Assembly: GCA_016882345.1 (NCBI GenBank)
Contig: VGQR01000125.1
Span: 1 to 6,265, forward strand
From: Cyanobacteria bacterium K_DeepCast_35m_m2_023
GTDB lineage: Bacteria; Cyanobacteriota; Cyanobacteriia; PCC-6307; Cyanobiaceae
Direction of reading: 5' to 3'
DNA: 6,265 nt
In this document: one piece after another, positions 1-6,265 of the stretch
How the letters are laid out: every line of letters begins with the position of its first letter
Numbering within the stretch: position 1 is the stretch's first letter
Position numbers and translations under genes: made by a program
Notes under the pieces: model-generated
Told to the model about the DNA's origin: nothing
Database searches by the model: none
Seen by the model: only the letters and a program-made list of their open reading frames with translations

Positions 1-1119
1 TCGCTGCCGCAGCGCCCCGTAGCCGGCGAGCATTCGTTGCCGCTCGGGCGAGTCATGGCGCAATAGCGGCTCGGCGGCGGCCACCAGGGCTGCCGAAGTG
101 AACTCGTCCTGGAGCAGCTCGGTGACCAGGCGCTGCTCCATCACCAGGTTGACCGGGGAGATGTGGGGCACCGAAAAACGCAGGAGATGCTTCGCCGCAA
201 AAGCGGTCACCCGGCTGACGCGATAGCCCACCACCTGGGGAACCAGGCGCAGGGCCAGCTCGAGATTGGCCGTGCCCGATTTGGTCAGTGCCACATCGGC
301 AGCAGCACACAGCACGGGTTTGAGCTGATCAGCCTGATCAGCGGCGATCACCCGCGCGCGCGCACCAGCGGCATTGAGCTGGTGTTCAAGGGTGCGCTCA
401 AAGCCCGGCAACCCGGCCGGCACCAACACCTGCAGGCTGGGGTAACGCCGCTGCAGCTCGGCAGCGGCGTCCACCATCGCTGGCAGCAGATAGCGCAGTT
501 CCTGGGGTCGCGAGGCCGGCAACAACAGCAGCACCGGCACATCGGCGGCCAGCTCGAGGGCGGCGCGCGCTTGGGCGCGGGTTGGCAGCTCGCCCAGGGT
601 GTCGAGCAGGGGATGGCCCACCCAGGTGACATTGGCCCCCCGTTGACCGTAAAAACGCGCCTCTTCTGGAAAGATCGCCAGGATGCGGTCGCTAAAGCCG
701 ATCAGGCGGGTGGTCCCCCCTTCTCCCAGGGAAAAGGCCCATTCCTGGGGGGCGATGTAATACACAATCGGCACATGGGGATACCGCCGCTTGATGCGCA
801 AACCCAGGCTGACGTTGGCGCCCATGTAGTCGATCAGCACAACCCCGTCGGGAGGGCGCCGGCGCAGGGTGCGGCGCAAGCGCGCCTGCAACCTGAGCGT
901 CGGCAACACCAGCGGCAAAACTTCCCAGAGGCCGATGGCACCCATGGCCGCCGTGTCGGCAATCAAGTCGGCACCGGCCCGGGCCATGCGCTGCCCGCCC
1001 AGCGCCTGGATCTGAAGCTGCAGGCCGCGGCTTTGGGCTTCGGCATGCAGGGCTTTGATCAGCAGGGAGCCCTGCAGGTCACCGGAGACCTCTCCGGTGC
1101 TGACCAGCAACTCAATCAT
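1..1119 (-). CDS. lpxB: Lipid-A-disaccharide synthase LpxB (3' end cut by window edge)
   Basis: LpxB is a peripheral membrane GT-B glycosyltransferase (family GT19). It joins UDP-2,3-diacylglucosamine to 2,3-diacylglucosamine-1-phosphate (lipid X), giving the lipid A disaccharide-1-phosphate and UDP. I translated 373 residues from the ATG at 1119 to the window edge; the family is usually about 380-390 residues, so roughly the last 20 are missing. Visible motifs are the N-terminal STGEVSGD loop (7-14), IDYMGAN (96-102, with D97 near the place of the catalytic Asp of the E. coli enzyme), VGHPLLD (167-173), PASR (201-204, commonly PGSR) and [11 protein letters not shown] (280-290), the family's UDP-sugar binding signature. 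The start ATG overlaps the lpxA stop by one base (TGATG). No clear Shine-Dalgarno is seen, so re-initiation after lpxA is likely. A three-codon duplication gives ADQADQ at 260-265. Identity is firm; the C-terminus cannot be judged. Confidence 0.95.
   Translation of the reverse strand, partial: MIELLVSTGEVSGDLQGSLLIKALHAEAQSRGLQLQIQALGGQRMARAGADLIADTAAMGAIGLWEVLPLVLPTLRLQARLRRTLRRRPPDGVVLIDYMGANVSLGLRIKRRYPHVPIVYYIAPQEWAFSLGEGGTTRLIGFSDRILAIFPEEARFYGQRGANVTWVGHPLLDTLGELPTRAQARAALELAADVPVLLLLPASRPQELRYLLPAMVDAAAELQRRYPSLQVLVPAGLPGFERTLEHQLNAAGARARVIAADQADQLKPVLCAAADVALTKSGTANLELALRLVPQVVGYRVSRVTAFAAKHLLRFSVPHISPVNLVMEQRLVTELLQDEFTSAALVAAAEPLLRHDSPERQRMLAGYGALRQR
325..342. repeat. 9-bp tandem direct repeat inside lpxB
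   Basis: CTGATCAGC occurs twice head to tail at 325-333 and 334-342. On the coding strand it reads as a repeated Ala-Asp-Gln triplet. Each copy contains the palindrome TGATCA. It is in frame and probably a small neutral codon duplication, not a regulatory element. Confidence 0.6.
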
Positions 1120-1937
1120 CAGCGGCTGGCCGGCAGGGGGCCCCGACGGCCGGGACCACTGGACGCCTCCAGAAAACTGACCAGGGTTTCAGCGGCTGGC
1201 AACAGATCCAGAACCCGGGCCTGCACCAGGGCATCGGCGAGCACATGACCGCTGCGATACAGCAGCGACCAGATCTGCTGCAGCTGCTTGAGCTGGGCGC
1301 CACCATCCTGTTCGGACAGGCCGCTGCGCCGTAGGCCAACGCGGTTGAGACCCCGCACGCGGCCGGGATGGCCCTCCACCGTCATGAACGGCGGGACATC
1401 GCGATCAATGCGGCTCATGCCACCCACCATCGCCAGGCTGCCGATGTGAACAAACTGGTGAATGCCGAGCATGCCGCCCACCACCGCCCGGTCTCCGATC
1501 ACCACATGTCCGGCAACGGCAACCCCGTTGGCGATCACGATGCGGTCTCCCAAGTCGCAGTTGTGGCCCAGATGGCTATAGGCCATCAATAGATTGCCGC
1601 TGCCCAGACTGGTGCGCTCGCCCTCGGCTGTGGCGCGATTGATGGTGACGCACTCGCGAATGGTGTTGTTGTCGCCCATCAGCACTTCGGTGGGAGCACC
1701 GCTGTACTTCAGATCCTGAGGCTCCAGACCGATGCAGGCTCCGGGGAAGATGCGATTGCCCCGGCCCATGCGCACGCGGCCATCGATCACCACATGGGGA
1801 CCGATCCGACAGTCGGCACCGATCTGAACCTCAGCACCAATGACCGCATACGGACCCACCACAACCCCATCGCCCAGCTGAGCCTGGGGATCGACGATGG
1901 CGGTGGGATGAACCGAGGTGCCCATGGCTTCAGACAT
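1119..1937 (-). CDS. lpxA: UDP-N-acetylglucosamine 3-O-acyltransferase LpxA
   Basis: LpxA carries out the first step of lipid A synthesis in the cytoplasm, moving an R-3-hydroxyacyl chain from ACP to the 3-OH of UDP-GlcNAc. The 272-residue product (E. coli 262) has a left-handed beta-helix of hexapeptide repeats over about residues 8-190, then an alpha-helical C-terminal domain. The catalytic histidine is H125, and H122, H144, H160 and Q161 are also present at the E. coli numbering; QDLKY (74-78) and IRECVT (93-98) are family motifs. G173, the hydrocarbon-ruler position that in E. coli allows a C14 chain, is glycine here. I chose the ATG at 1937 because GAGG lies 5 nt upstream; the adjacent ATG at 1940 is only 2 nt from it, and the ATG at 1925 is also possible. 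The open frame extends back to a TTG at 2024 inside fabZ, but those residues do not look like LpxA. The gene sits 7 nt after fabZ and its stop overlaps lpxB. Confidence 0.97.
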   Translation of the reverse strand: MSEAMGTSVHPTAIVDPQAQLGDGVVVGPYAVIGAEVQIGADCRIGPHVVIDGRVRMGRGNRIFPGACIGLEPQDLKYSGAPTEVLMGDNNTIRECVTINRATAEGERTSLGSGNLLMAYSHLGHNCDLGDRIVIANGVAVAGHVVIGDRAVVGGMLGIHQFVHIGSLAMVGGMSRIDRDVPPFMTVEGHPGRVRGLNRVGLRRSGLSEQDGGAQLKQLQQIWSLLYRSGHVLADALVQARVLDLLPAAETLVSFLEASSGPGRRGPLPASR

Positions 1938-1942
1938 CATCG

Positions 1943-1946
1943 CCTC
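1943..1946 (-). promoter_or_regulatory. Shine-Dalgarno of lpxA (GAGG)
   Basis: GAGG on the minus strand lies 5 nt before the ATG at 1937 and overlaps the fabZ stop TGA (1947-1945). This spacing favours 1937 over the neighbouring ATG at 1940. Its overlap with the fabZ stop suggests ribosomes ending on fabZ can restart on lpxA. Confidence 0.55.
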
Positions 1947-2409
1947 AATCGACCAGCGAGAACAGCAACTCGCCTGAACAGACGAGTTCACCATCCACGG
2001 TGGCTTGGGCCTGCACCTTGCCAAACCGCTTGCGCTTCAGGCTCAACAACTCACAGCTGATCCGCAGTTGATCGCCAGGCACCACGGGCCGGCGGAAGCG
2101 CACCCCGTCGATCCCGGCAAACACAAACAACCCCTTGGGGAGATCGGGCATCTGGGTGACGATCAAGCCCCCAACCTGCGCCATCGCCTCGACGATCAGC
2201 ACGCCGGGCATCAGTGGCCTGTCCGGGAAATGACCCATGAACTGGGGCTCATTGATCGTGACGTTCTTGATCGCCACCGCCTTGAGACCGGGAACATGCT
2301 CGATCACCCGATCCACCAGCGCAAATGGGTAGCGGTGGGGCAAGAGCCCCTGGATCTGCTCGCTGTTGAGCACCACGGATGCGTTCGACGCAGGGGCAGA
2401 GTCAGGCAA
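1945..2409 (-). CDS. fabZ: 3-hydroxyacyl-[ACP] dehydratase FabZ
   Basis: FabZ dehydrates R-3-hydroxyacyl-ACP to trans-2-enoyl-ACP in type II fatty acid synthesis in the cytoplasm. The 154-residue hotdog-fold protein (E. coli 151) has [14 protein letters not shown] (22-35), catalytic H60 in [12 protein letters not shown] and E74 in VEAMAQ, and the [12 protein letters not shown] segment (104-115). It competes with LpxA for the same 3-hydroxyacyl-ACP substrate, which makes its place just before lpxA meaningful. The start is unusual: the codon at 2409 is TTG, 11 nt after the lpxC stop, with only a weak GAGA upstream. No in-frame ATG precedes the conserved core. GTG codons at 2376 and 2373 (residues 12-13) are alternatives that keep the core but lack a Shine-Dalgarno. 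The function is certain and the exact start is not. Confidence 0.96.
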   Translation of the reverse strand: MPDSAPASNASVVLNSEQIQGLLPHRYPFALVDRVIEHVPGLKAVAIKNVTINEPQFMGHFPDRPLMPGVLIVEAMAQVGGLIVTQMPDLPKGLFVFAGIDGVRFRRPVVPGDQLRISCELLSLKRKRFGKVQAQATVDGELVCSGELLFSLVD

Positions 2410-2420
2410 GGGTGGTCTCG

Positions 2421-3287
2421 TCAGGGGGCTGGGGAGGCGGACGGGCCGTTGCTGACGCTCAGAGCTGTCGCCAAAGCGGTGTGCAGACCGTGGGAACCGC
2501 GGTAAGCGAACACCTGGGCCACGGGTAAGCCTGCCAGAGCCAGGTCCCCCAGCAGATCGAGCAGCTTGTGGCGCACCGGTTCATCGGCGAATCGCAACGG
2601 CGGATTGAGCCACCGGTCGCCGTCGCAGACCAGGGCATTGTCGAGGGCGCCGCCCTGAATCAGACCTGCTGCGCGCAGCTGATCGACCTGGTCCCGAAAC
2701 CCGAAGGTGCGCGCCGGCGCGATCTCCTCGACAAAGCGCTGGGGGGTGAGCTCGAGCGAAAACACCTGCCGGCCGATGGCGGCCTGGGGGTACTCGACCG
2801 CTGCTGCGACGCTGAGTCGTTGTGCTGGCAGCGCCGTGGCAAAACTGATGCCCTGCTGAACCGTCAGCGGAGCGGTCAAAAGAGCAACCGGCGGACGCGC
2901 ACCAAGCGGCGCCAAGCCCGCTTCGGCAATCGCCTCGACCCAGTTCAGGGCCGAACCATCCAACAGGGGAATCTCGTCACCCTCAACCCAGATCTCGGCC
3001 TGGGTGATGCCGCAGCCTGCGAGGGCGGCCAGCAGGTGTTCCACGGTGGCCAGGGGCCCCGAGTCAAGGGTCAAGGCCGTGCACAAGCGGGTCTCTGTGA
3101 CCAGCGCAGGCTCGAGACGCTGCAGACCTTGCTGGGGATGCTGCAACCGACCCACCCAAAAGCCATCACGCTCGGCTGGGCCGAGACGAACCCGGCATTG
3201 GGCGCCACTGTGGAGTCCGACGCCGTTGCGCGCGGCGGACTGGGACAACGTCCAGGCGTCGCTGTAGTCGGCAGGCCAGCTGAGCAT
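2421..3287 (-). CDS. lpxC: UDP-3-O-acyl-N-acetylglucosamine deacetylase LpxC
   Basis: LpxC is the zinc-dependent cytosolic deacetylase that catalyses the committed step of lipid A synthesis, removing acetate from UDP-3-O-acyl-GlcNAc. The product has 288 residues (E. coli 305). Zinc ligands are H84 (in TVEHLL), H240 and D244 (in RHKLLD). E83 is the general base, and H266 in GSHGLH matches the conserved late histidine. Other family motifs are GVGLHSG (22-28), EIPLLDGSA (105-113) and ARTFGF (192-197). The start at 3287 is chosen because it forms a TGATG overlap with the bamA stop, with GGAAG 5 nt upstream. A longer frame opening at 3323 adds 12 residues inside bamA that have no LpxC character. 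The short Ser/Pro-rich tail (after 277) is unremarkable. The fabZ start follows 11 nt after the stop. Confidence 0.97.
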   Translation of the reverse strand: MLSWPADYSDAWTLSQSAARNGVGLHSGAQCRVRLGPAERDGFWVGRLQHPQQGLQRLEPALVTETRLCTALTLDSGPLATVEHLLAALAGCGITQAEIWVEGDEIPLLDGSALNWVEAIAEAGLAPLGARPPVALLTAPLTVQQGISFATALPAQRLSVAAAVEYPQAAIGRQVFSLELTPQRFVEEIAPARTFGFRDQVDQLRAAGLIQGGALDNALVCDGDRWLNPPLRFADEPVRHKLLDLLGDLALAGLPVAQVFAYRGSHGLHTALATALSVSNGPSASPAP

Positions 3288-5278
3288 CAGAACTTCCAAC
3301 CGACGCCCAGGTTGAAACGCCATCGCCCCGTGAAATCCTGACTGGCAATTTCGAGACGCAATGGACCGACCGGGGTCGTCACGATCACACCGGTGCCCAC
3401 AGAAAATCCACTGCCAGGCTTGCCAAGCAGTGCGGCCGGATTGCCATACAACCCGCCCAGATTTTGGCTCTCGAGTGCTGAGCCCCCATCGACAAACACT
3501 TCGCCGCTGATGATGCTGAACAAGGGGAAGCGGTATTCCAGCGTGGCCTCAACAAAGCTGCGGCCTGAACCGAGAGCACAGTCGTAGAAGCCGCGAACCG
3601 AGTTGCCGCCACCCAGGCAGAAGGCTTCATAGGGTGGAATTTCACCGAGATTGGTGCCGGCGCTGACCTGAAAACCCAGGGCTTGCTTGCAATCCTTCGT
3701 GTCTCCCGGCTTGGGACGACAGCCTTTGTAAATCTTCAACCATTCAACCGGAATGAAATAGGTGTATCCCGCACGCAGGCGGTTGAAACCTGGTGAGTCA
3801 GTGCCGATCGGCACAAACTGCTCGGTGCTGATCGTCAAAAAGTCGCCTCGGGTTGGGTTGCGACCATCGTTGAGACGATTCATCGTCGCCGCCAGGCGCA
3901 GACCCCACAGGTTGTTGCTGCTGGCACAGTTGTAAGCGAGGCAAACGCGCGTGCCTTTGATCACGCCAAGATTGGTGGCCTGTCCCGCAAAGTTCATGGG
4001 TTGGGCCTGCTGACCCGACAGACCAAGAATCAAGGACCAGGGTTCACGGCGGAAAGGATTGCCCCCATTGAGAGGACGCACAAACTGCAAATTGACACCA
4101 GCACGCTGAATGGCGATGAGGTAACCCTGTTGCGGCGTGATGATCGCCGCACCGGTGTCAGAATTCTGAAACGACTGTGGAATATCACGGCTGACGAAGG
4201 CGCGGCCCCTGAATGCCGTTCGGTAGGCATCACCTTTGATCCATGGATCGGTGAAGGTGATGTCAAACAAACCGCCATACTGGCCATAAGTGAAGTTGGT
4301 GCTCAGATCCCAGGCTCGACCCCGAAGATTGCTGTCATTGAGCTGGATCTGACCAAACACGCCCTGGGCGCCGCTGTAACCGAGACCCCCAGACAGGGAC
4401 CCGGTGGACTGCTCGACCATGCCAAGCACGATCGTGACGGAACCTGGCTCACTCGGAACCGGCTGCAGGGTGACCTTGACATCGCTGAAGAGACCCGTGC
4501 CGTAAAGGCGCTTGATGTCCTCTTCAAGATTGCGTCGGTTGAAGATGTCACCGGGCTTGAGGGAGACCTCACGGGTGATCACCCAGAGCTTGGTCTTTCC
4601 CTTGATCGGCTGCCCCTTGTCATTGGTTTCCGAACCTTCTTTGTTGACAAACTTGACGTCAACTCCGGCAACGATTCCCTGCCGGACCAGCAGCTCAATC
4701 GTGCCATCGGGACTGACCCGCGTCGGCCCGGTCACCCGCGCCAGGGAATATCCCTGGTCGGAGTACCACTTCTGAAGCTCCTGCATGCGGGCCTGCAGGG
4801 CATTGAGATTCAGCGTTTTGCCGAAGTCAGGCGCAAAGATGTCATTGACAACCTGGGGCGGGACCTTGGTCTTGGCGGGATCCAGCGTGACCTTTTCGAG
4901 CACGGGATTGGCCACCACATTGACCACCAGGCGCACCCCCAGGGGGCCGTCGATCGGCTGGATCCGCACATCGGAAAACCAGCCGCTGGCATAAATCGCC
5001 GAAATATCAGTCTGCAGTTCGCTGCGCGTGACGCGGGAGCCTGGAGTCACCGCCATCGCCGCATAGGCGGCGAGTTCGAGCCGCTCTCGCTCAGGGTGGT
5101 CGGCCAATCCAGCGATCACCACCTCCGCAATCAGCACCCGGGCCTCCGGCGCCGGTTTCGCTGTCAGCGGAGAGGTGGTCGGCTGCGCCGTTGCCGGCTG
5201 AGCCAGGGCAGGGGCGCCAGCCAGACAGGCGATCCCCACCAGAGGCAAGGTGGCCGATAACCGGAAGGGGCCAACCAT
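3287..5278 (-). CDS. bamA: Outer-membrane protein insertase BamA/Omp85
   Basis: BamA is the core of the machine that folds and inserts beta-barrel proteins into the outer membrane. The 663-residue product starts with a signal peptide (cleavage predicted after ALA, residue 26) and a Pro/Thr-rich linker (about 27-45). Three POTRA domains follow (about 47-124, 125-202, 203-289), the number typical of cyanobacterial Omp85, where E. coli has five. The barrel covers about 295-663, with the loop-6 motif VRGF (561-564) in GGGNSVRGF and a C-terminal Phe in the last strand (GVGWKF). Six barrel cysteines form three close pairs: 446/451, 520/530 and 554/567, the last flanking VRGF. The ATG at 5278 is used; a TTG at 5290 would add MRDR and a more basic n-region. 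Neither has a clear Shine-Dalgarno. The frame extends to 5389 inside purC, which I do not accept as coding. The stop overlaps lpxC. Proteobacteria carry skp-lpxD between bamA and fabZ, whereas lpxC is there in this window. Confidence 0.96.
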   Translation of the reverse strand: MVGPFRLSATLPLVGIACLAGAPALAQPATAQPTTSPLTAKPAPEARVLIAEVVIAGLADHPERERLELAAYAAMAVTPGSRVTRSELQTDISAIYASGWFSDVRIQPIDGPLGVRLVVNVVANPVLEKVTLDPAKTKVPPQVVNDIFAPDFGKTLNLNALQARMQELQKWYSDQGYSLARVTGPTRVSPDGTIELLVRQGIVAGVDVKFVNKEGSETNDKGQPIKGKTKLWVITREVSLKPGDIFNRRNLEEDIKRLYGTGLFSDVKVTLQPVPSEPGSVTIVLGMVEQSTGSLSGGLGYSGAQGVFGQIQLNDSNLRGRAWDLSTNFTYGQYGGLFDITFTDPWIKGDAYRTAFRGRAFVSRDIPQSFQNSDTGAAIITPQQGYLIAIQRAGVNLQFVRPLNGGNPFRREPWSLILGLSGQQAQPMNFAGQATNLGVIKGTRVCLAYNCASSNNLWGLRLAATMNRLNDGRNPTRGDFLTISTEQFVPIGTDSPGFNRLRAGYTYFIPVEWLKIYKGCRPKPGDTKDCKQALGFQVSAGTNLGEIPPYEAFCLGGGNSVRGFYDCALGSGRSFVEATLEYRFPLFSIISGEVFVDGGSALESQNLGGLYGNPAALLGKPGSGFSVGTGVIVTTPVGPLRLEIASQDFTGRWRFNLGVGWKF
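3293..3297 (-). promoter_or_regulatory. Shine-Dalgarno-like site of lpxC (GGAAG)
   Basis: GGAAG on the minus strand lies within the last codons of bamA, 5 nt before the lpxC ATG at 3287. It is the main sequence support, together with the TGATG overlap, for the short LpxC start. Confidence 0.45.
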
Positions 5279-5321
5279 TCGATCACGCAACGGGAGCGGA
5301 CAAGCCGCAAATGTGGTGACC
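5279..5321 (-). other. purC-bamA spacer (43 nt)
   Basis: This is the only intergenic gap of any size in the window. It holds no hairpin with a T-run, no convincing -35/-10 pair and no clear Shine-Dalgarno. It contains a TTG at 5290 that may be the true bamA start. The absence of a terminator suggests transcription continues from purC into bamA. Confidence 0.5.
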
Positions 5322-6077
5322 TTACCCGTAGACCCTGGGTTCCGGACAGACCGATTGGACCCGTTTAAGAACCTCCCCGTAGGCCTCAATCACCCCGCCG
5401 AGGTCCTGCCTAAAGCGATCCTTATCCAAAATGCGCGCGTTGCTGTCGTTCTGAGCGCGATCCCAGAGCCGACAGGTGTCGGGGCTGATCTCATCAGCCA
5501 GGACCAGGGCCCCGTCGGTTGTGAACCCCAGCTCGATCTTGAAGTCGACCAGCTGCAGTCCACAACGATCAAACAGGGCAGTCAACTCGGCATTGATCTG
5601 ACGGGACAGGCTCTCGAGCTGTTGGCGCTGCGCATCCGTGAGCAAGCCCAACAGCCCAAGCCGCGCATCGGTGAGCAGCGGATCGCCCAGCGCATCGTCC
5701 TTGTAATAGAGATCCAGCAACGCTGGATCGAGAACCGTGCCCGGCTGCAGGGGGAGCTGCCTGCACAGCGATCCAGCGGCCAGGTTGCGCAGCACCACCT
5801 CGACCGGCACGATCTGGACGGGCCTGACGAGCATCCAATTGCTGCCTTCGACACCCAGGTAGTGGGTGGGGATGCCTCTGCTGGCCAGATGTTCAAAGAT
5901 GTGGGCCGAAATGCGGCAGTTGAGGGCTCCTTTGCCAGCCAACTGGGCCTTCTTTTGGGCATTGAACGCGGTGGCGTCATCCTTGAATTCGACCGCCACC
6001 AGATCGGGCTGATCGGTGGCGAAGACGCGCTTGGCCTTGCCCTCGTGCAACAGCTCGGCAATGGAAAACGCGGTCAT
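5322..6077 (-). CDS. purC: Phosphoribosylaminoimidazole-succinocarboxamide synthase PurC
   Basis: PurC (SAICAR synthetase) joins CAIR and aspartate using ATP in de novo purine synthesis, in the cytoplasm. The product has 251 residues, close to the bacterial single-domain form (E. coli 237). The N-terminal nucleotide-binding segment [11 protein letters not shown] (9-19) is present, as are the two family signatures: [14 protein letters not shown] (90-103) and LVDFKIELG (176-184). [12 protein letters not shown] (195-206) is the conserved substrate-binding stretch near the C-terminus. The ATG at 6077 is supported by the fit of the N-terminus to the family and by an ATGA overlap with the stop of the preceding ORF. 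No Shine-Dalgarno is visible, consistent with coupling to that ORF. It has no functional tie to lipid A, so its place ahead of bamA is probably shared transcription only. Confidence 0.97.
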   Translation of the reverse strand: MTAFSIAELLHEGKAKRVFATDQPDLVAVEFKDDATAFNAQKKAQLAGKGALNCRISAHIFEHLASRGIPTHYLGVEGSNWMLVRPVQIVPVEVVLRNLAAGSLCRQLPLQPGTVLDPALLDLYYKDDALGDPLLTDARLGLLGLLTDAQRQQLESLSRQINAELTALFDRCGLQLVDFKIELGFTTDGALVLADEISPDTCRLWDRAQNDSNARILDKDRFRQDLGGVIEAYGEVLKRVQSVCPEPRVYG

Positions 6078-6265
6078 GGCTGGCTTGAAACGGGGGCAGG
6101 GATGGCGGCATGGCCGCCCGGATCACGGGGGGAGCGAACCGCCTTGGGACGAAGGCTGGCCTCATCATCGATTCTGCGGCTGAGGCGCCTGCGGCGCTCT
6201 TCGACGCGGCGGCGCAGGTCGGCTGGCTGATCGCTCAGCAGCTCCAATTGCTGATCCAACAGGCT
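6074..6265 (-). CDS. Unidentified Arg-rich helical protein, C-terminal part (5' end outside window)
   Basis: The frame is open from the window edge (6265) to a TGA at 6076-6074 and gives the last 63 residues of a protein I do not recognise. Its stop overlaps the purC start as ATGA, the arrangement of translationally coupled genes, which is the main reason to treat it as real. The first half is predicted helical, with hydrophobic residues at 3, 7, 10, 17, 21 and 28 in a 3-4 spacing that fits an amphipathic or coiled-coil helix, interrupted by a proline at 14. It is dense in Arg around 18-31 ([14 protein letters not shown]). The tail is Pro/Gly-rich and likely disordered. A TTG at 6259 is inside the window, but the frame continues past it, so the start is unknown. 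It does not resemble the C-terminus of PurD. It could be a chance open frame in GC-rich DNA; I favour a small conserved hypothetical protein. Confidence 0.5.
   Translation of the reverse strand, partial: SLLDQQLELLSDQPADLRRRVEERRRRLSRRIDDEASLRPKAVRSPRDPGGHAAIPAPVSSQP

Noticed and set aside
163..1248. 361-residue plus-strand open frame opposite lpxB
   Set aside because: It is fully antisense to lpxB, rich in Gln, His, Arg and Gly from GC-rich codon complement, and has no recognisable domain or Shine-Dalgarno.
1938..2024. N-terminal extension of LpxA reaching into fabZ
   Set aside because: The added residues lie over fabZ coding sequence, do not resemble LpxA, and the internal ATG at 1937 has a Shine-Dalgarno.
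2568..3341. 257-residue plus-strand open frame opposite lpxC
   Set aside because: It is antisense to lpxC, Arg/Gln-rich and unrecognisable.
4001..5260. 419-residue plus-strand open frame opposite bamA
   Set aside because: It is antisense to a clear bamA, with low-complexity character and no family resemblance. Long antisense frames are expected where stops are rare in GC-rich coding DNA.
5204..5278. Possible lipobox around Cys18 of BamA
   Set aside because: The residues before the Cys (GIA) do not fit the lipobox pattern, and a good AxA cleavage site follows at residue 26. BamA is not a lipoprotein.
5279..5389. N-terminal extension of BamA reaching into purC
   Set aside because: The extension to the TTG at 5389 would place the signal peptide internally. 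The start at 5278, or possibly 5290, fits export.
5250..6230. 326-residue plus-strand open frame opposite purC
   Set aside because: It mirrors purC codon by codon and extends across the purC start and the spacer without any domain.
1..6265. HIP1 octamers (GCGATCGC), CRISPR arrays, insertion sequences, tRNA genes or terminators
   Set aside because: Reading both strands I saw no HIP1 copy, no spaced repeats, no transposase fragments, no tRNA-like folds and no hairpin followed by a T-run. The space is almost fully occupied by coding sequence.

Overview
The window is a gene-dense stretch in which every recognisable gene lies on the minus strand. Read in the direction of transcription, from high to low coordinates, the order is: the end of an unidentified small ORF, purC, bamA (Omp85), lpxC, fabZ, lpxA and lpxB. 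The lpxB gene runs off the left edge. The DNA is GC-rich. The order purC-bamA-lpxC-fabZ-lpxA-lpxB and the protein sequences fit a cyanobacterium, most likely a GC-rich picocyanobacterium of the Synechococcus/Cyanobium lineage. Support includes a three-POTRA Omp85 with a Pro/Thr-rich linker after the signal peptide, and a cyanobacterial-style LpxB motif (DYMGAN). This assignment is by recognition and not by a search.

Layout: 6265-6074 holds the C-terminal part of an unidentified Arg-rich helical protein whose stop overlaps the purC start. purC (6077-5322) encodes SAICAR synthetase of purine synthesis. A 43-nt spacer follows, the only noticeable intergenic gap. bamA (5278-3287) encodes the outer-membrane protein insertase. 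lpxC (3287-2421), fabZ (2409-1945), lpxA (1937-1119) and lpxB (1119-1, missing about its last 20 residues) follow with overlaps of 1 nt or gaps of 11 nt or less. There is no stretch over 300 bases without a gene, and I see no RNA gene, mobile element, CRISPR array or convincing terminator.

The genes work together as an outer-membrane biogenesis module. LpxA acylates UDP-GlcNAc with a 3-hydroxyacyl chain from ACP, LpxC deacetylates the product (the committed step), and LpxB later condenses two acylated glucosamines into the lipid A disaccharide. FabZ dehydrates the same 3-hydroxyacyl-ACP pool that LpxA draws on, so it sits at the branch between phospholipid fatty acids and lipid A. BamA inserts beta-barrel proteins into the membrane that this lipid helps to build. 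LpxD, which acts between LpxC and LpxB, is not in the window. purC looks like a housekeeping gene that shares the transcription unit.

I found no evidence of a new system here. The points most worth a second look are the unidentified ORF coupled to purC, three close cysteine pairs in the BamA barrel (one flanking the VRGF motif), the tightly coupled TGATG junctions, and the uncertain starts of fabZ and bamA.
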